A DNA stretch of 64,000 bases, taken from contig CANOVJ010000001.1 of assembly GCA_947570615.1 (NCBI GenBank), positions 62,001-126,000 of the forward strand, read 5' to 3'. Shown here one piece after another: positions 27,017 to 35,560 of this stretch (position 1 is its first letter; each line of letters opens with the position of its first letter). This stretch comes from an uncultured Lachnospiraceae bacterium (GTDB lineage Bacteria; Bacillota; Clostridia; Lachnospirales; Lachnospiraceae). Below the pieces are notes generated by a model that saw only the letters and a list, made by a program, of their open reading frames with translations, had not been told where the DNA came from and searched no databases. The position numbers and the translations under genes were made by a program.

Positions 27017-27460
27017 ATGGAAATGAAAAGAAGGAGCTTTCAATCTGTCGGACGCAGACTCTGTCTTCTGGCCGTTATACTGCTCTGCGCGCTGACAGGC
27101 TGCGCCGGTGAGAAGAAGGATACGCTGGAGAAAATAAAGGATCTGGAGTTCACGGTTCTGGCTGAGGAAAACATTCCGAAGGAGCTGAAGGCGGTCATAG
27201 AGGAGAAGAAGGGAAACACCTTTAAGGTGACCTTTCAGGACAACGGTTTTCTGTATATCTGTGTGGGCTACGGGGAGCAGGTCAGCGGCGGCTACAGCAT
27301 CACGGTAAACGATTTGTATCTGACGGAGAATGCCATCTATGTGGACACCACTCTCCTTGGCCCCCAGCCGGGCGAGGGGACAGGGAAAAAGGATACGCCG
27401 TCATACCCTTACATCGTGCTTAAGACAGAGTTTCTGGATAAGCCGGTGGTGTTTAATTAA
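27017..27460 (+). CDS. PrcB-like lipoprotein
   Basis: 147 residues from the ATG at 27017, which has GGAGAGG 6 nt upstream; the frame opens at 27002. A basic start and hydrophobic core (LCLLAVILLCALTGC) end in a lipobox, so the protein should be lipid-anchored outside the membrane. The rest is a small beta domain with GGYSITVNDLYLTENAIYV and SYPYIVLKTEF, the pattern of the PrcB C-terminal domain (a protease-complex accessory in spirochaetes). No protease partner is adjacent. A hairpin terminator follows. Confidence 0.78.
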   Translation: MEMKRRSFQSVGRRLCLLAVILLCALTGCAGEKKDTLEKIKDLEFTVLAEENIPKELKAVIEEKKGNTFKVTFQDNGFLYICVGYGEQVSGGYSITVNDLYLTENAIYVDTTLLGPQPGEGTGKKDTPSYPYIVLKTEFLDKPVVFN

Positions 27461-27488
27461 GGGAAAATCTGAAAAGATAAAGGAGAGG

Positions 27489-27526
27489 GCCGCTTCCGGG
27501 GATTGATTCCGGGAGGGGCTTTCTTT
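27489..27526 (+). terminator. Intrinsic terminator after the lipoprotein gene
   Basis: GCCGCTTCCGG (27489-27499) pairs with CCGGGAGGGGC (27509-27519) with one mismatch and one G-T pair; TTTCTTT follows. Confidence 0.65.
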
Positions 27527-27531
27527 GCACA

Positions 27532-27558
27532 GGGACAGTTCGCCAGGCGTGCTGTCCC
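27532..27558 (+). repeat. Hairpin repeat copy
   Basis: GGGACAG and CTGTCCC arms enclose TTCGCCAGGCGTG. The same core with compensating arm sequence is at 53607-53631 and, inverted, at 22223-22245. Confidence 0.55.
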
Positions 27559-27583
27559 TTGTTGTTTGTATTTCGAGAACCAT

Positions 27584-27611
27584 TTGCAATCCTTCCGAAA
27601 TATGTTATGAT
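27584..27611 (+). promoter_or_regulatory. Sigma-A promoter of the glycosidase operon
   Basis: TTGCAA at 27584-27589, a 16-nt spacer and TATGAT at 27606-27611. It would give a leader of about 115 nt before the GH3 start. Confidence 0.5.
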
Positions 27612-27734
27612 TTCTGTAAATCATCTCTGCCGACGCCGGAAACGCCGGAAGGAAAAGCCCGGTCTCTGTGTCGGCGCCTGCGGCAGAGGAGGACGGAATT
27701 TTGCAGCCCTGCTGCGGAAAGTGAGGAATCGGAA

Positions 27735-29864
27735 ATGAGTAAGTACCGGGAGCGGGCCGCCAGTCTGGTAGCCCGGATGACACTGGAGGAGAAGGTGGGA
27801 CAGACGCTGTACAATGCGCCTGCCATAGAGCGCCTTGGGATTCCCGCCTATAACTGGTGGAATGAGGCGCTGCACGGGGTGGCAAGAGCCGGGACGGCCA
27901 CCGTCTTTCCGCAGACCATCGGGATAGCCGCCACCTTTGACGAGGAGCTGGTGGGAGAGATGGCCGGCGTGATCGCCACGGAGGCCAGGGCCAAGTACAA
28001 CGCCCAGAAAAAGGCGCAGGACCGGGATATCTACAAGGGACTGACCTTCTGGTCCCCCAACGTGAATATTTTCCGGGATCCCCGCTGGGGGCGGGGGCAG
28101 GAGACCTACGGGGAGGATCCCTGGCTGAGCGGAAGAATGGGCGTGCGTTTCGTGAAAGGATTACAGGAGGAAAAGGACGGCTTTATGAAGGCGGCCGCCT
28201 GCGCCAAGCATTTCGCAGTCCATTCCGGCCCGGAAAAGCTTCGCCACTGCTTTGACGCACAGGTATCCGGCCAGGATCTGTACGAGACCTATCTGTCGGC
28301 CTTTAAGGCCTGTGTGCAGGAGGCGAAGGTGGAGGCCGTGATGGGCGCCTACAACCGCACCAACGGGGAGCCCTGCTGCGGAAGTAAAACGCTGCTTCTG
28401 GATATTCTGAGAAAGGAGTGGGGATTTAAGGGGCACGTGGTCAGCGACTGCTGGGCGGTGAAGGATTTCCATGAAAATCATAAGATTACGAAGACGCCCC
28501 TGGAATCCGCCGCCATGGCTATGAATAACGGGTGTGATGTAAACTGTGGCTGTATGTTCCCCAACCTTCTGGACGCGGTGCGCGGCGGTTATGTGGACGA
28601 GGAGCGGCTGGACGAGGCTGTGACCAATCTGATGGAATGCCGGATGAAGCTGGGCATGTTCGAGGAGGAGGGAACGGTCTGTTTCGACGCCATCGGCTAC
28701 GATCAGGTGGATTGCCCCGGACATAAGGAGCTGAATCTGGAGATTGCCAGAAAGAGTCTGGTGCTTCTCAAGAATGAGGATCATATCCTGCCCCTTGATC
28801 TTTCGAAAATCAGCTCCATCGGCGTGATCGGCCCCAACGCGGACTCCCGCAAAGCCCTGGTGGGCAATTATGAGGGGACGGCCTCCCGCTATATCACGGT
28901 TCTGGAGGGGATCGAGGACTATGTGGGGGATCGGGCCAGGGTTTATTATTCGGAGGGCTGCCATCTCTGGCAGGACAGAACCAGCACACTGGCACAGGAA
29001 AACGACCGGATCTCGGAGGTCAGGGCGGTATGCGAGGTCAGTGACGTGCTGGTGGCAGTGCTGGGACTGGATTCCTCCATCGAGGGGGAGGAAGGGGACG
29101 CAGGAAACGAGTTTGCCAGCGGGGACAAGGTGGATCTGCTCTTCCCGGGATTACAGCTGGAGATTCTCAGGGTGGCATATGAGAGCGGAAAGCCTGTGAT
29201 TCTGGTGTCCATGACAGGCTCGGCCATGGCGCTTAAATGGGAGGATGAGCATATTCCCGCCATCATTCAGGCCTGGTATCCCGGCGCGGCGGGAGGCAGG
29301 GCGGTTGCGGAGCTGATCTTCGGCGCGTTCAGCCCTGAGGGAAAGCTGCCGGTCACCTTTTACCGTACCACTCAGGAGCTGCCGGAGTTCACAGACTATG
29401 CCATGAAGGGAAGAACCTACCGCTATATGAGTCAGGAGGCCCTTTATCCCTTCGGGTTCGGACGCTCCTACACCTCCTTTGAACTGAGGGACGTGAGCGC
29501 GGATTCGGATCAGATCACGCCGCAGGGAGAGATCAGGCTTCGCGCCACCCTCAAAAACACCGGGACCATGGCGGGAGGCGAGAGTGTTCAGGTATATGTA
29601 AAGGCGCTGCGGGAGAATACCCCCAATCCCCAGCTCAAGGGCCTGAAAAAGGTATTTTTGCAGCCGGGCGAAGAAAAGCGGGTGGAGATCATTCTGAAAG
29701 GGGAGGCCTTTGCCCTTTATGACGGGGAGGCCCGGTTCGTGCTGGAGAAAGGTGACTACGAGATCTGTGTGGGGATGCAGCAGCCGGATACAAGAAGCGC
29801 GGCGCTCACCGGACAGGAGCCGGTGCGCATCAGGATGACGGCGGCGGAGAGCGTGGAATTTTAA
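27735..29864 (+). CDS. Glycoside hydrolase family 3, beta-xylosidase/glucosidase type
   Basis: 709 residues from the ATG at 27735; GTGAGGA lies 7 nt upstream, and the frame is open back to 27525 without a better start. The TIM-barrel domain holds YNWWNEALHGVAR, the CAKHFAVHSGPE loop and the nucleophile D238 in VSDCWAV. That wording is typical of plant-type GH3 xylosidases and arabinofuranosidases. The alpha/beta sandwich holds LGLDSSIEGEEGD, and a fibronectin-III-like domain closes the protein. No signal peptide is present, so imported oligosaccharides are cleaved in the cytoplasm. It leads the operon with GH27, GH127 and two oxidoreductases. Confidence 0.92.
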   Translation: MSKYRERAASLVARMTLEEKVGQTLYNAPAIERLGIPAYNWWNEALHGVARAGTATVFPQTIGIAATFDEELVGEMAGVIATEARAKYNAQKKAQDRDIYKGLTFWSPNVNIFRDPRWGRGQETYGEDPWLSGRMGVRFVKGLQEEKDGFMKAAACAKHFAVHSGPEKLRHCFDAQVSGQDLYETYLSAFKACVQEAKVEAVMGAYNRTNGEPCCGSKTLLLDILRKEWGFKGHVVSDCWAVKDFHENHKITKTPLESAAMAMNNGCDVNCGCMFPNLLDAVRGGYVDEERLDEAVTNLMECRMKLGMFEEEGTVCFDAIGYDQVDCPGHKELNLEIARKSLVLLKNEDHILPLDLSKISSIGVIGPNADSRKALVGNYEGTASRYITVLEGIEDYVGDRARVYYSEGCHLWQDRTSTLAQENDRISEVRAVCEVSDVLVAVLGLDSSIEGEEGDAGNEFASGDKVDLLFPGLQLEILRVAYESGKPVILVSMTGSAMALKWEDEHIPAIIQAWYPGAAGGRAVAELIFGAFSPEGKLPVTFYRTTQELPEFTDYAMKGRTYRYMSQEALYPFGFGRSYTSFELRDVSADSDQITPQGEIRLRATLKNTGTMAGGESVQVYVKALRENTPNPQLKGLKKVFLQPGEEKRVEIILKGEAFALYDGEARFVLEKGDYEICVGMQQPDTRSAALTGQEPVRIRMTAAESVEF

Positions 29865-29875
29865 AACAGTCATCA

Positions 29876-29991
29876 CGGAACTGGAAACAAAACAGCAATC
29901 GCGTGCAGGCGCATAGTTGTATTTTCGGACACGCAGGTGGCCGAAAACACAACTGTAGAAAATGTGCCGAAACGCGATTGCGGAACTGGAA
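29876..29991. repeat. Long imperfect hairpin flanked by an 11-bp direct repeat
   Basis: CGGAACTGGAA occurs at 29876-29886 and 29981-29991. Between them GCAATCGCGT (29895-29904) pairs with ACGCGATTGC (29972-29981). Within that, 29915-29928 pairs with 29941-29954 with one mismatch, around a 12-nt loop. It lies between the GH3 and GH27 genes. It could be a small non-autonomous mobile element with a target duplication, or an intercistronic RNA structure. Confidence 0.55.
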
Positions 29992-30001
29992 TGGAGAAGA
30001 G

Positions 30002-31333
30002 ATGGACAAGAATACTTTTACAAATAACATGCCGCCCATGGGGTGGAACAGCTACGATTATTATGACACCACCGTGACGGAGGCGCAGGTTAAGGAGAAC
30101 GCCGACTTCATGGCGGCCCATTTAAAGGAATTCGGCTGGGAATATGTGGTGGTGGACATTCAGTGGTACGCCAACGACGCGGGAACCAGAAGGAAGGAAT
30201 TCCAGTACATTCCCTTCGGGGACATGGAGATGGATCAGTGGGGACGCTTCATCCCCTCCCCTGCCCGCTTCCCCTCCTCGGCAGGAGGAAAGGGCTTTGG
30301 GCCGCTGGCGGACTATGTTCACGCTCTGGGGCTGAAATTCGGGATCCATATCATGAGAGGAATTCCCCGCCGGGCGGCGGAGCGGCATCTGCCGGTTCTG
30401 GGCTGTGACCGGACGGCGGATATGGTTGCGGATCCTTCCTCCATCTGCGGCTGGAACGCGGACATGTACGGCGTGCGGCCGACGGATGCGGGGCAGGCAT
30501 ATTATGATTCTCTGTTAGAGCTGTATGCTCAGTGGGGCGTGGATTTTATCAAGTGCGACGATATCTGCGACAGCTTCCTCAACCGGGATATTAAGACCTC
30601 CTATGGAGTGATTCCCTTCTCGGGATGGGAGGAGACCAGGATGCTGCACCGCGCCATTCAAAAGTGCGGCCGTCCCATTGTGCTGAGCTTATCTCCCGGC
30701 CCCGCCCACATCGACCGGGCCTGGGAATACTGTAAATATGCCAATATGTGGCGGATCACCGACGATTTCTGGGATAAATGGGAGCCTTTGAAGGCCATGT
30801 TTTTCCGGTGCGAGCTCTGGCAGGATCATGTGAAAAAAGGGTGCTATCCCGACTGCGACATGCTTCCTCTGGGAAAGGTGGGAGCGGGCTTTGGGCAGGA
30901 GCGGACCACGGAGTTTACCAGAGAAGAGCAAAAGACCATGATGACCCTCTGGTGCATGTTCCGCTCTCCCATGATGATCGGAGCCAGGCTCTCCGTCATG
31001 GACGAATGGACCCTTTCCCTGCTCACCAACCAAGAGCTCCTTAAGATGCTCAGTGACACCTGCCGGGGCACCCAGCTTATCAGGACAGATGAGATGGCGG
31101 TTTGGAAGAATAAAGATGAAAAAACGGGTGTTCTTCGTGTGGGACTGTTCAACCTGGGCGAAAGGGAGCAGGAGCTTTCCATCTCCCTTGAGGAGCTGGA
31201 GGAGGGTATCACAGCCCGGAAGGCCGGTCTTGTGGAGCTCTGGGATAAGCAGGAGAGCGAGGCGGTATCCGGAGAGATCCGCTGCCATGTGCCGGCCCAT
31301 GGGGTGAAGGTTTTTCAGGTGACGACAGAATAA
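30002..31333 (+). CDS. GH27-family alpha-galactosidase-like glycosidase
   Basis: 443 residues from the ATG at 30002, preceded by GGAGAAGAG. The barrel starts with PPMGWNSYDYY, the usual GH27 opening. DFIKCDD places the nucleophile at D186 (in place of the common YxKYD), and RITDDFW near 251 gives the likely acid/base Asp. MRSPMMIGARL-like text (FRSPMMIGARLS) and a beta-sandwich C-terminus complete the family architecture. No signal peptide: cytoplasmic. Family members cleave alpha-galactosides or beta-L-arabinopyranosides; in this operon, with arabinose-active GH127, the latter is equally possible. Confidence 0.87.
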   Translation: MDKNTFTNNMPPMGWNSYDYYDTTVTEAQVKENADFMAAHLKEFGWEYVVVDIQWYANDAGTRRKEFQYIPFGDMEMDQWGRFIPSPARFPSSAGGKGFGPLADYVHALGLKFGIHIMRGIPRRAAERHLPVLGCDRTADMVADPSSICGWNADMYGVRPTDAGQAYYDSLLELYAQWGVDFIKCDDICDSFLNRDIKTSYGVIPFSGWEETRMLHRAIQKCGRPIVLSLSPGPAHIDRAWEYCKYANMWRITDDFWDKWEPLKAMFFRCELWQDHVKKGCYPDCDMLPLGKVGAGFGQERTTEFTREEQKTMMTLWCMFRSPMMIGARLSVMDEWTLSLLTNQELLKMLSDTCRGTQLIRTDEMAVWKNKDEKTGVLRVGLFNLGEREQELSISLEELEEGITARKAGLVELWDKQESEAVSGEIRCHVPAHGVKVFQVTTE

Positions 31334-31404
31334 ATAACATATGATATGCGTGTCTGCAGTCTCTGTGTGCGAGACAGGGCCTGCAGGCACAGACAGGAGA
31401 GGAA

Positions 31405-33420
31405 ATGGATAAAAGGAATTTTAATACCCCGTTATCTCTGCGGAATATGCAGATTAAGGATCCCTTCTGGAAAGGCGAGATGGAGCTGGTGCGCACAGAG
31501 GTGATCCCTTACCAGTGGAACGCCTTAAACGACCGGGTGGAGGGAGCGGCCCCCAGCTTTTGTATGAGAAATTTCAAGGTGGCGGGGAAGCTGAACCGAC
31601 AGCGCAGGGAGCAGGGAGAGGCCTTTCAGGAGCCGGTCTACACCTTCCGGGGCTTTGAGGCGCTGCCGGAGGATATGGAGCATCTGGAGGATAAGTTTTA
31701 CGGCTTTGTATTTCAGGACAGCGATTTTTCCAAATGGATCGAGGCGGTGGGATATTCCCTGACCCAGCACCCGGATCCGGAGCTGGAGAGGATTGCCGAC
31801 GGGGCCATCGACGTGGTCTGCGCCGCCCAGCAGGAGGACGGCTATCTGGATACCTACTACATTATCAATGGCAGGGATAAGTCCTTTACCAATCTGCGGG
31901 ATCATCATGAGCTGTACTGCTTCGGACATCTTCTGGAGGGGGCGGTGGCCTACTATGAGGCCACCGGAAAGGATAAGCTTCTGAATGCGGCCAGGCGCTT
32001 TGCCGATTATATCGAGGGATATTTCGGTCAGGAGGAGGGAAAGTGCAAGGGCTATCCCGGCCACGAGATCGCAGAGATGGCTCTTGTGCGTCTCTATGAG
32101 ACCACCGGGGAAGAAAAATATTTAAAGCTCAGCCGGTTTTTTATCGATGAGAGAGGGACACAGCCGTACTACTTTGCCGGGGAGACGCATGAGGACCGGG
32201 ACGATAAGGACGCTTTTACCAGGTATCAGTATTATCAGGCCCATCTTCCGGTGCGGGAGCAGGAGGAGGCGGTGGGCCATGCGGTGAGGGCGGTCTATCT
32301 GTACTCCGGGATGGCGGACGTGGCCCGGCTCACCGGGGACGAGGATCTTTATGGAGCGTGCCGAAAGCTCTGGGACAGCATCGTCAACGAAAAAATGTAT
32401 GTGACCGCGGGGATCGGCGGAACCCATATCGGGGAGGCCTTTTCCTTCCCTTACGACCTGCCGGACGACACCGCGTATGCGGAGACCTGCGCTTCTATCG
32501 GGCTGGCCTTTTTCGCCAGAAGGATGCTGGAAATTTCCCCGCAGGCGGAGTACGCCAATGTGATGGAGAGGGCGCTGTACAACGGGATTTTGAGCGGGAT
32601 GGCGCTGGACGGAAAGAGCTTTTTTTATGTGAATCCCCTTTCGGTGGATCCGCTTGCCTGCAAAAGGGATGAGCGGAAGTTCCATGTAAAGGCGGTGAGG
32701 CAGAAATGGTTCGGCTGCGCCTGCTGTCCGCCCAACCTGGCAAGGCTGGTGAGCTCTGTGGGCTCCTATGCCTTTTCCGAGAATGAGGATACCCTGTTCG
32801 TACATCTTTATATGGGCGCGGAGCTGAAAAAGCAGACAGGCGCGGGAACCGCGCAGATCGGGATCGAGTCCGAACTTCCCTGGGAGGGGAATGTCAGGAT
32901 CAGGGTGGCGGCCCGGGGAACCGGACTTGTGCTGGCGCTGCGCATTCCCGACTGGTGCGGGGCGTATACCCTGACCGGCTGCGATTCTTCGCAGAAGGAG
33001 GAAAAGAACGGCTATCTTTATATAAGAAAGGACTGGGAAGAGGAGGAGATTCTCACCCTTACCTTCCCGATGGAGGTGCGGCTGATGGCGGCAAACATTT
33101 CCGTGCGGGAGAATGTGGGAAAGGCGGCGCTCATGCGCGGGCCTGTGGTGTACTGCCTTGAGGAGGCCGACAACGGAAAAGGCCTGCATCTGCTCGCCCT
33201 GGATCCCCAGGGGAAGCCTCAGGTGCGTTCACAGGAGATCTGCGGGGTAAAGGCGCAGGCGGTTATCATGCCGGGCTTTAGGCAGAGGGAAGAAGAAGAC
33301 GGACTCTATCATGAGTGGCGCAGGCCGGAATATGAGGAGAGGGAGCTTACATTTATCCCTTATTATATGTGGGCAAACCGCGGGGAGAATGAGATGCAGG
33401 TGTGGGTGAGAGTCAGGTGA
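31405..33420 (+). CDS. GH127 beta-L-arabinofuranosidase
   Basis: 671 residues, normal length. The (alpha/alpha)6 barrel carries the zinc-thiolate site known from Bifidobacterium HypBA1: E360-x-C362 in AETCASIG, and C440-C441 in GCACCPPNLAR. The spacing between the pairs (78) is nearly that of HypBA1 (77). NPLSVDP and the late beta-sandwich match the family. The enzyme releases beta-L-arabinofuranose from arabinooligosaccharides such as those on plant extensin or pectin side chains. No signal peptide, so it acts in the cytoplasm with the neighbouring glycosidases. GGAGAGG precedes the ATG. Confidence 0.93.
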   Translation: MDKRNFNTPLSLRNMQIKDPFWKGEMELVRTEVIPYQWNALNDRVEGAAPSFCMRNFKVAGKLNRQRREQGEAFQEPVYTFRGFEALPEDMEHLEDKFYGFVFQDSDFSKWIEAVGYSLTQHPDPELERIADGAIDVVCAAQQEDGYLDTYYIINGRDKSFTNLRDHHELYCFGHLLEGAVAYYEATGKDKLLNAARRFADYIEGYFGQEEGKCKGYPGHEIAEMALVRLYETTGEEKYLKLSRFFIDERGTQPYYFAGETHEDRDDKDAFTRYQYYQAHLPVREQEEAVGHAVRAVYLYSGMADVARLTGDEDLYGACRKLWDSIVNEKMYVTAGIGGTHIGEAFSFPYDLPDDTAYAETCASIGLAFFARRMLEISPQAEYANVMERALYNGILSGMALDGKSFFYVNPLSVDPLACKRDERKFHVKAVRQKWFGCACCPPNLARLVSSVGSYAFSENEDTLFVHLYMGAELKKQTGAGTAQIGIESELPWEGNVRIRVAARGTGLVLALRIPDWCGAYTLTGCDSSQKEEKNGYLYIRKDWEEEEILTLTFPMEVRLMAANISVRENVGKAALMRGPVVYCLEEADNGKGLHLLALDPQGKPQVRSQEICGVKAQAVIMPGFRQREEEDGLYHEWRRPEYEERELTFIPYYMWANRGENEMQVWVRVR

Positions 33421-33513
33421 GACGGCCGTTGCTTTTGACTGGTCAGAATGCCGGCTGGCAGTGCTTTTGGTCTGGAATGACAGGAAAAGATATAAAAACA
33501 TGAGGAAGAGGAT

Positions 33514-34593
33514 ATGGACAGAAAAGACGGAATGAATTATGCCCCGAAAGGGAAACCGGCTCCGGTAGTGGAGCCGGGGGCATTCAGTATCACGGCCATC
33601 GCGCTGGATCACGGGCACATCTACGGGATGTGCAACGGTCTTGTGGAGGCGGGAGCCAGGGTGAAGTGGGTTTACGACAGGGATCCGCAAAAGGTGGAGA
33701 ATTTCAGAAAGGCCTTTCCCGAAGCCATGGCGGCACAAAGCGAGGAGGAGATTCTGGCGGACGGGGAGGTAAAGCTGGTCTGCGGCGCGGCGGTGACCAG
33801 CGAGAGATGCGCTCTGGGGCTGCGGGCCATGGCGGCGGGAAAGGATTATTTTACGGACAAAGCTCCCCTGACCACCCTGGAGCAGCTTGATCAGGCCAGG
33901 GAGATGGTGAAAAAGACCGGAAGAAAGTATATGGTTTATTACAGCGAGCGGCTTCATGTGGAGTCGGCGGTCTTTGCCGGGCAGCTCATCGCGGACGGAG
34001 CCATCGGAACGCCCATCCATATCGACGGATTCGGTCCCCACAGGATCGGCCCGCCACAGAGCAGACCGGACTGGTTTTATCAGAAGGAGAAATACGGCGG
34101 GATCCTCTGCGATATCGGCAGCCACCAGATCGAGCAGTTCCTGTTCTACTGTGGTGTAAAGGATGCTCAGGTGCGGTATAGCCAGGTGGGGAATTACGCT
34201 CATCCGGATTATCCCGAGCTGGAAGACTTCGGGGATGCGGTGCTGGTGGGAGACAACGGAGCCACCCAGCATTTCCGTGTGGACTGGTTTACCCCGGACG
34301 GCCTTTCAACCTGGGGGGATGGAAGAACCTTCATCCTGGGGACCAGGGGATACATAGAGCTTCGAAAGTATGTCAATGTGGGAACCGGCGACGGCACCTG
34401 CGACCATGTTTTTCTGGTAAATCAGGATGGGGAGCAGCATTTCCATGTGGCCGGCAAGGTGGGCTTTCCTTTCTTCGGACAGCTTATTCTGGACTGCATC
34501 AACCGCACGGAAAACGCCATGACGCAGGAGCATGCCTTTAAGGCGGCGGAGCTTTGCGTCAGGGCGCAGATGCAGGCGGTGAAGGTCAGGTAA
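33514..34593 (+). CDS. Gfo/Idh/MocA-family oxidoreductase
   Basis: 359 residues. The N-terminal half is Rossmann-like, but the opening phrase is IALDHGHIYGMCNGL rather than GxGxxG, and the usual EKP catalytic Lys phrase reads DKAPLTT, still with a Lys. A C-terminal GFO_IDH_MocA domain contains GGILCDIGSHQIEQFLF with the typical D-x-G-x-H. The likely role is redox or epimerisation of a sugar released by the upstream glycosidases; the substrate cannot be told. AGGAAGAGG lies before the start. It is followed after 22 nt by an aldo/keto reductase. Confidence 0.88.
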   Translation: MDRKDGMNYAPKGKPAPVVEPGAFSITAIALDHGHIYGMCNGLVEAGARVKWVYDRDPQKVENFRKAFPEAMAAQSEEEILADGEVKLVCGAAVTSERCALGLRAMAAGKDYFTDKAPLTTLEQLDQAREMVKKTGRKYMVYYSERLHVESAVFAGQLIADGAIGTPIHIDGFGPHRIGPPQSRPDWFYQKEKYGGILCDIGSHQIEQFLFYCGVKDAQVRYSQVGNYAHPDYPELEDFGDAVLVGDNGATQHFRVDWFTPDGLSTWGDGRTFILGTRGYIELRKYVNVGTGDGTCDHVFLVNQDGEQHFHVAGKVGFPFFGQLILDCINRTENAMTQEHAFKAAELCVRAQMQAVKVR

Positions 34594-34615
34594 TAAATAA
34601 CGGAGGTTACAGGTT

Positions 34616-35533
34616 ATGAAAACAATAAAAATTCACGAAAATGTGCCGGAAGTCTCTGCCATCGGCTTGGGATGTATGCGGCTTGCGGGGCTGGGAGACG
34701 AGAAGGATGTCCGGGAGCTGGCAGAGGCTTCCATGGAGGCCGGAATCAACTTTTTTGACCACGCGGATATCTACGGGGACGGGGAGGCGGAGGCCATCTT
34801 CGGCAGGGCGGTGACGCCTGAAATGAGAAGCCGGATGGTTTTGCAGACCAAATGTGGGATTCGTCCCGGGGTCTGTTATGATTTTTCCAGGGAGCATATC
34901 CTTCAGTCCGTGGACGGAAGTCTGAAACGACTGAACACGGATTATATTGATATTCTTCTTCTGCACCGCCCGGACGCGCTGATGGATCCGGAAGAGATAG
35001 CTTCGGCTTTCGATCAGCTTAAAAAAGAGGGAAAGGTGCGTTGCTTCGGGGTCAGTAACCAGAATCCCATGCAGATGGAGCTGTTAAACAGTTATTTAAG
35101 CGAGCCCCTGGCGGTGAATCAGATCCAGTTTTCCGTGGCCCACTGTCCCACCATCGACGCTGGCCTGAATGTGAATATGTGCAATGAATTCGGGTGCAGC
35201 CGGGATGGCGGCGTGATTGAATATTGCAGGCTGAAAAAGATTACGCTGCAGTCCTGGTCGCCCTTCCAGTATGGAATGATTCAGGGCGTTTATATCGGAA
35301 ATGAAAAGTTCCCGGAATTAAACCGTGAGCTGACGCGACTGGCGGAAAAATACCAGGTGAGCGAGAGCGCTGTCGCGGTGGCATGGATCATGCGCCATCC
35401 CGCCGGGATCCAGACCATTGTGGGGAGCACGAGGGTCAGCCGCATTCAGGAGATCTGCCGGGCCTGCGAGGTGTCTCTGACCAGGGAGGAATGGTATGGT
35501 CTCTATCGATCTGCAGGAAAGAATCTGCCCTGA
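34616..35533 (+). CDS. Aldo/keto reductase
   Basis: 305 residues. The AKR barrel has the catalytic tetrad D48 (FFDHAD), Y53 (DIYG), K79 (LQTKCGI) and H117 (LLLHRPD), and a C-terminal NADP-binding region with VGSTRVSRIQEICRA. It resembles the YdhF group of bacterial AKRs. CGGAGGTTACAG precedes the ATG. In this operon it probably reduces a sugar or aldehyde from the arabinan/galactan route (inference). Confidence 0.92.
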   Translation: MKTIKIHENVPEVSAIGLGCMRLAGLGDEKDVRELAEASMEAGINFFDHADIYGDGEAEAIFGRAVTPEMRSRMVLQTKCGIRPGVCYDFSREHILQSVDGSLKRLNTDYIDILLLHRPDALMDPEEIASAFDQLKKEGKVRCFGVSNQNPMQMELLNSYLSEPLAVNQIQFSVAHCPTIDAGLNVNMCNEFGCSRDGGVIEYCRLKKITLQSWSPFQYGMIQGVYIGNEKFPELNRELTRLAEKYQVSESAVAVAWIMRHPAGIQTIVGSTRVSRIQEICRACEVSLTREEWYGLYRSAGKNLP

Positions 35534-35560
35534 GAATTTGCGGAAAGGAACCTGAACAGG

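Noticed and set aside
31334..31404. Small inverted pairs between GH27 and GH127 genes
   Set aside because: Short, broken stems without T tract or conservation evidence.
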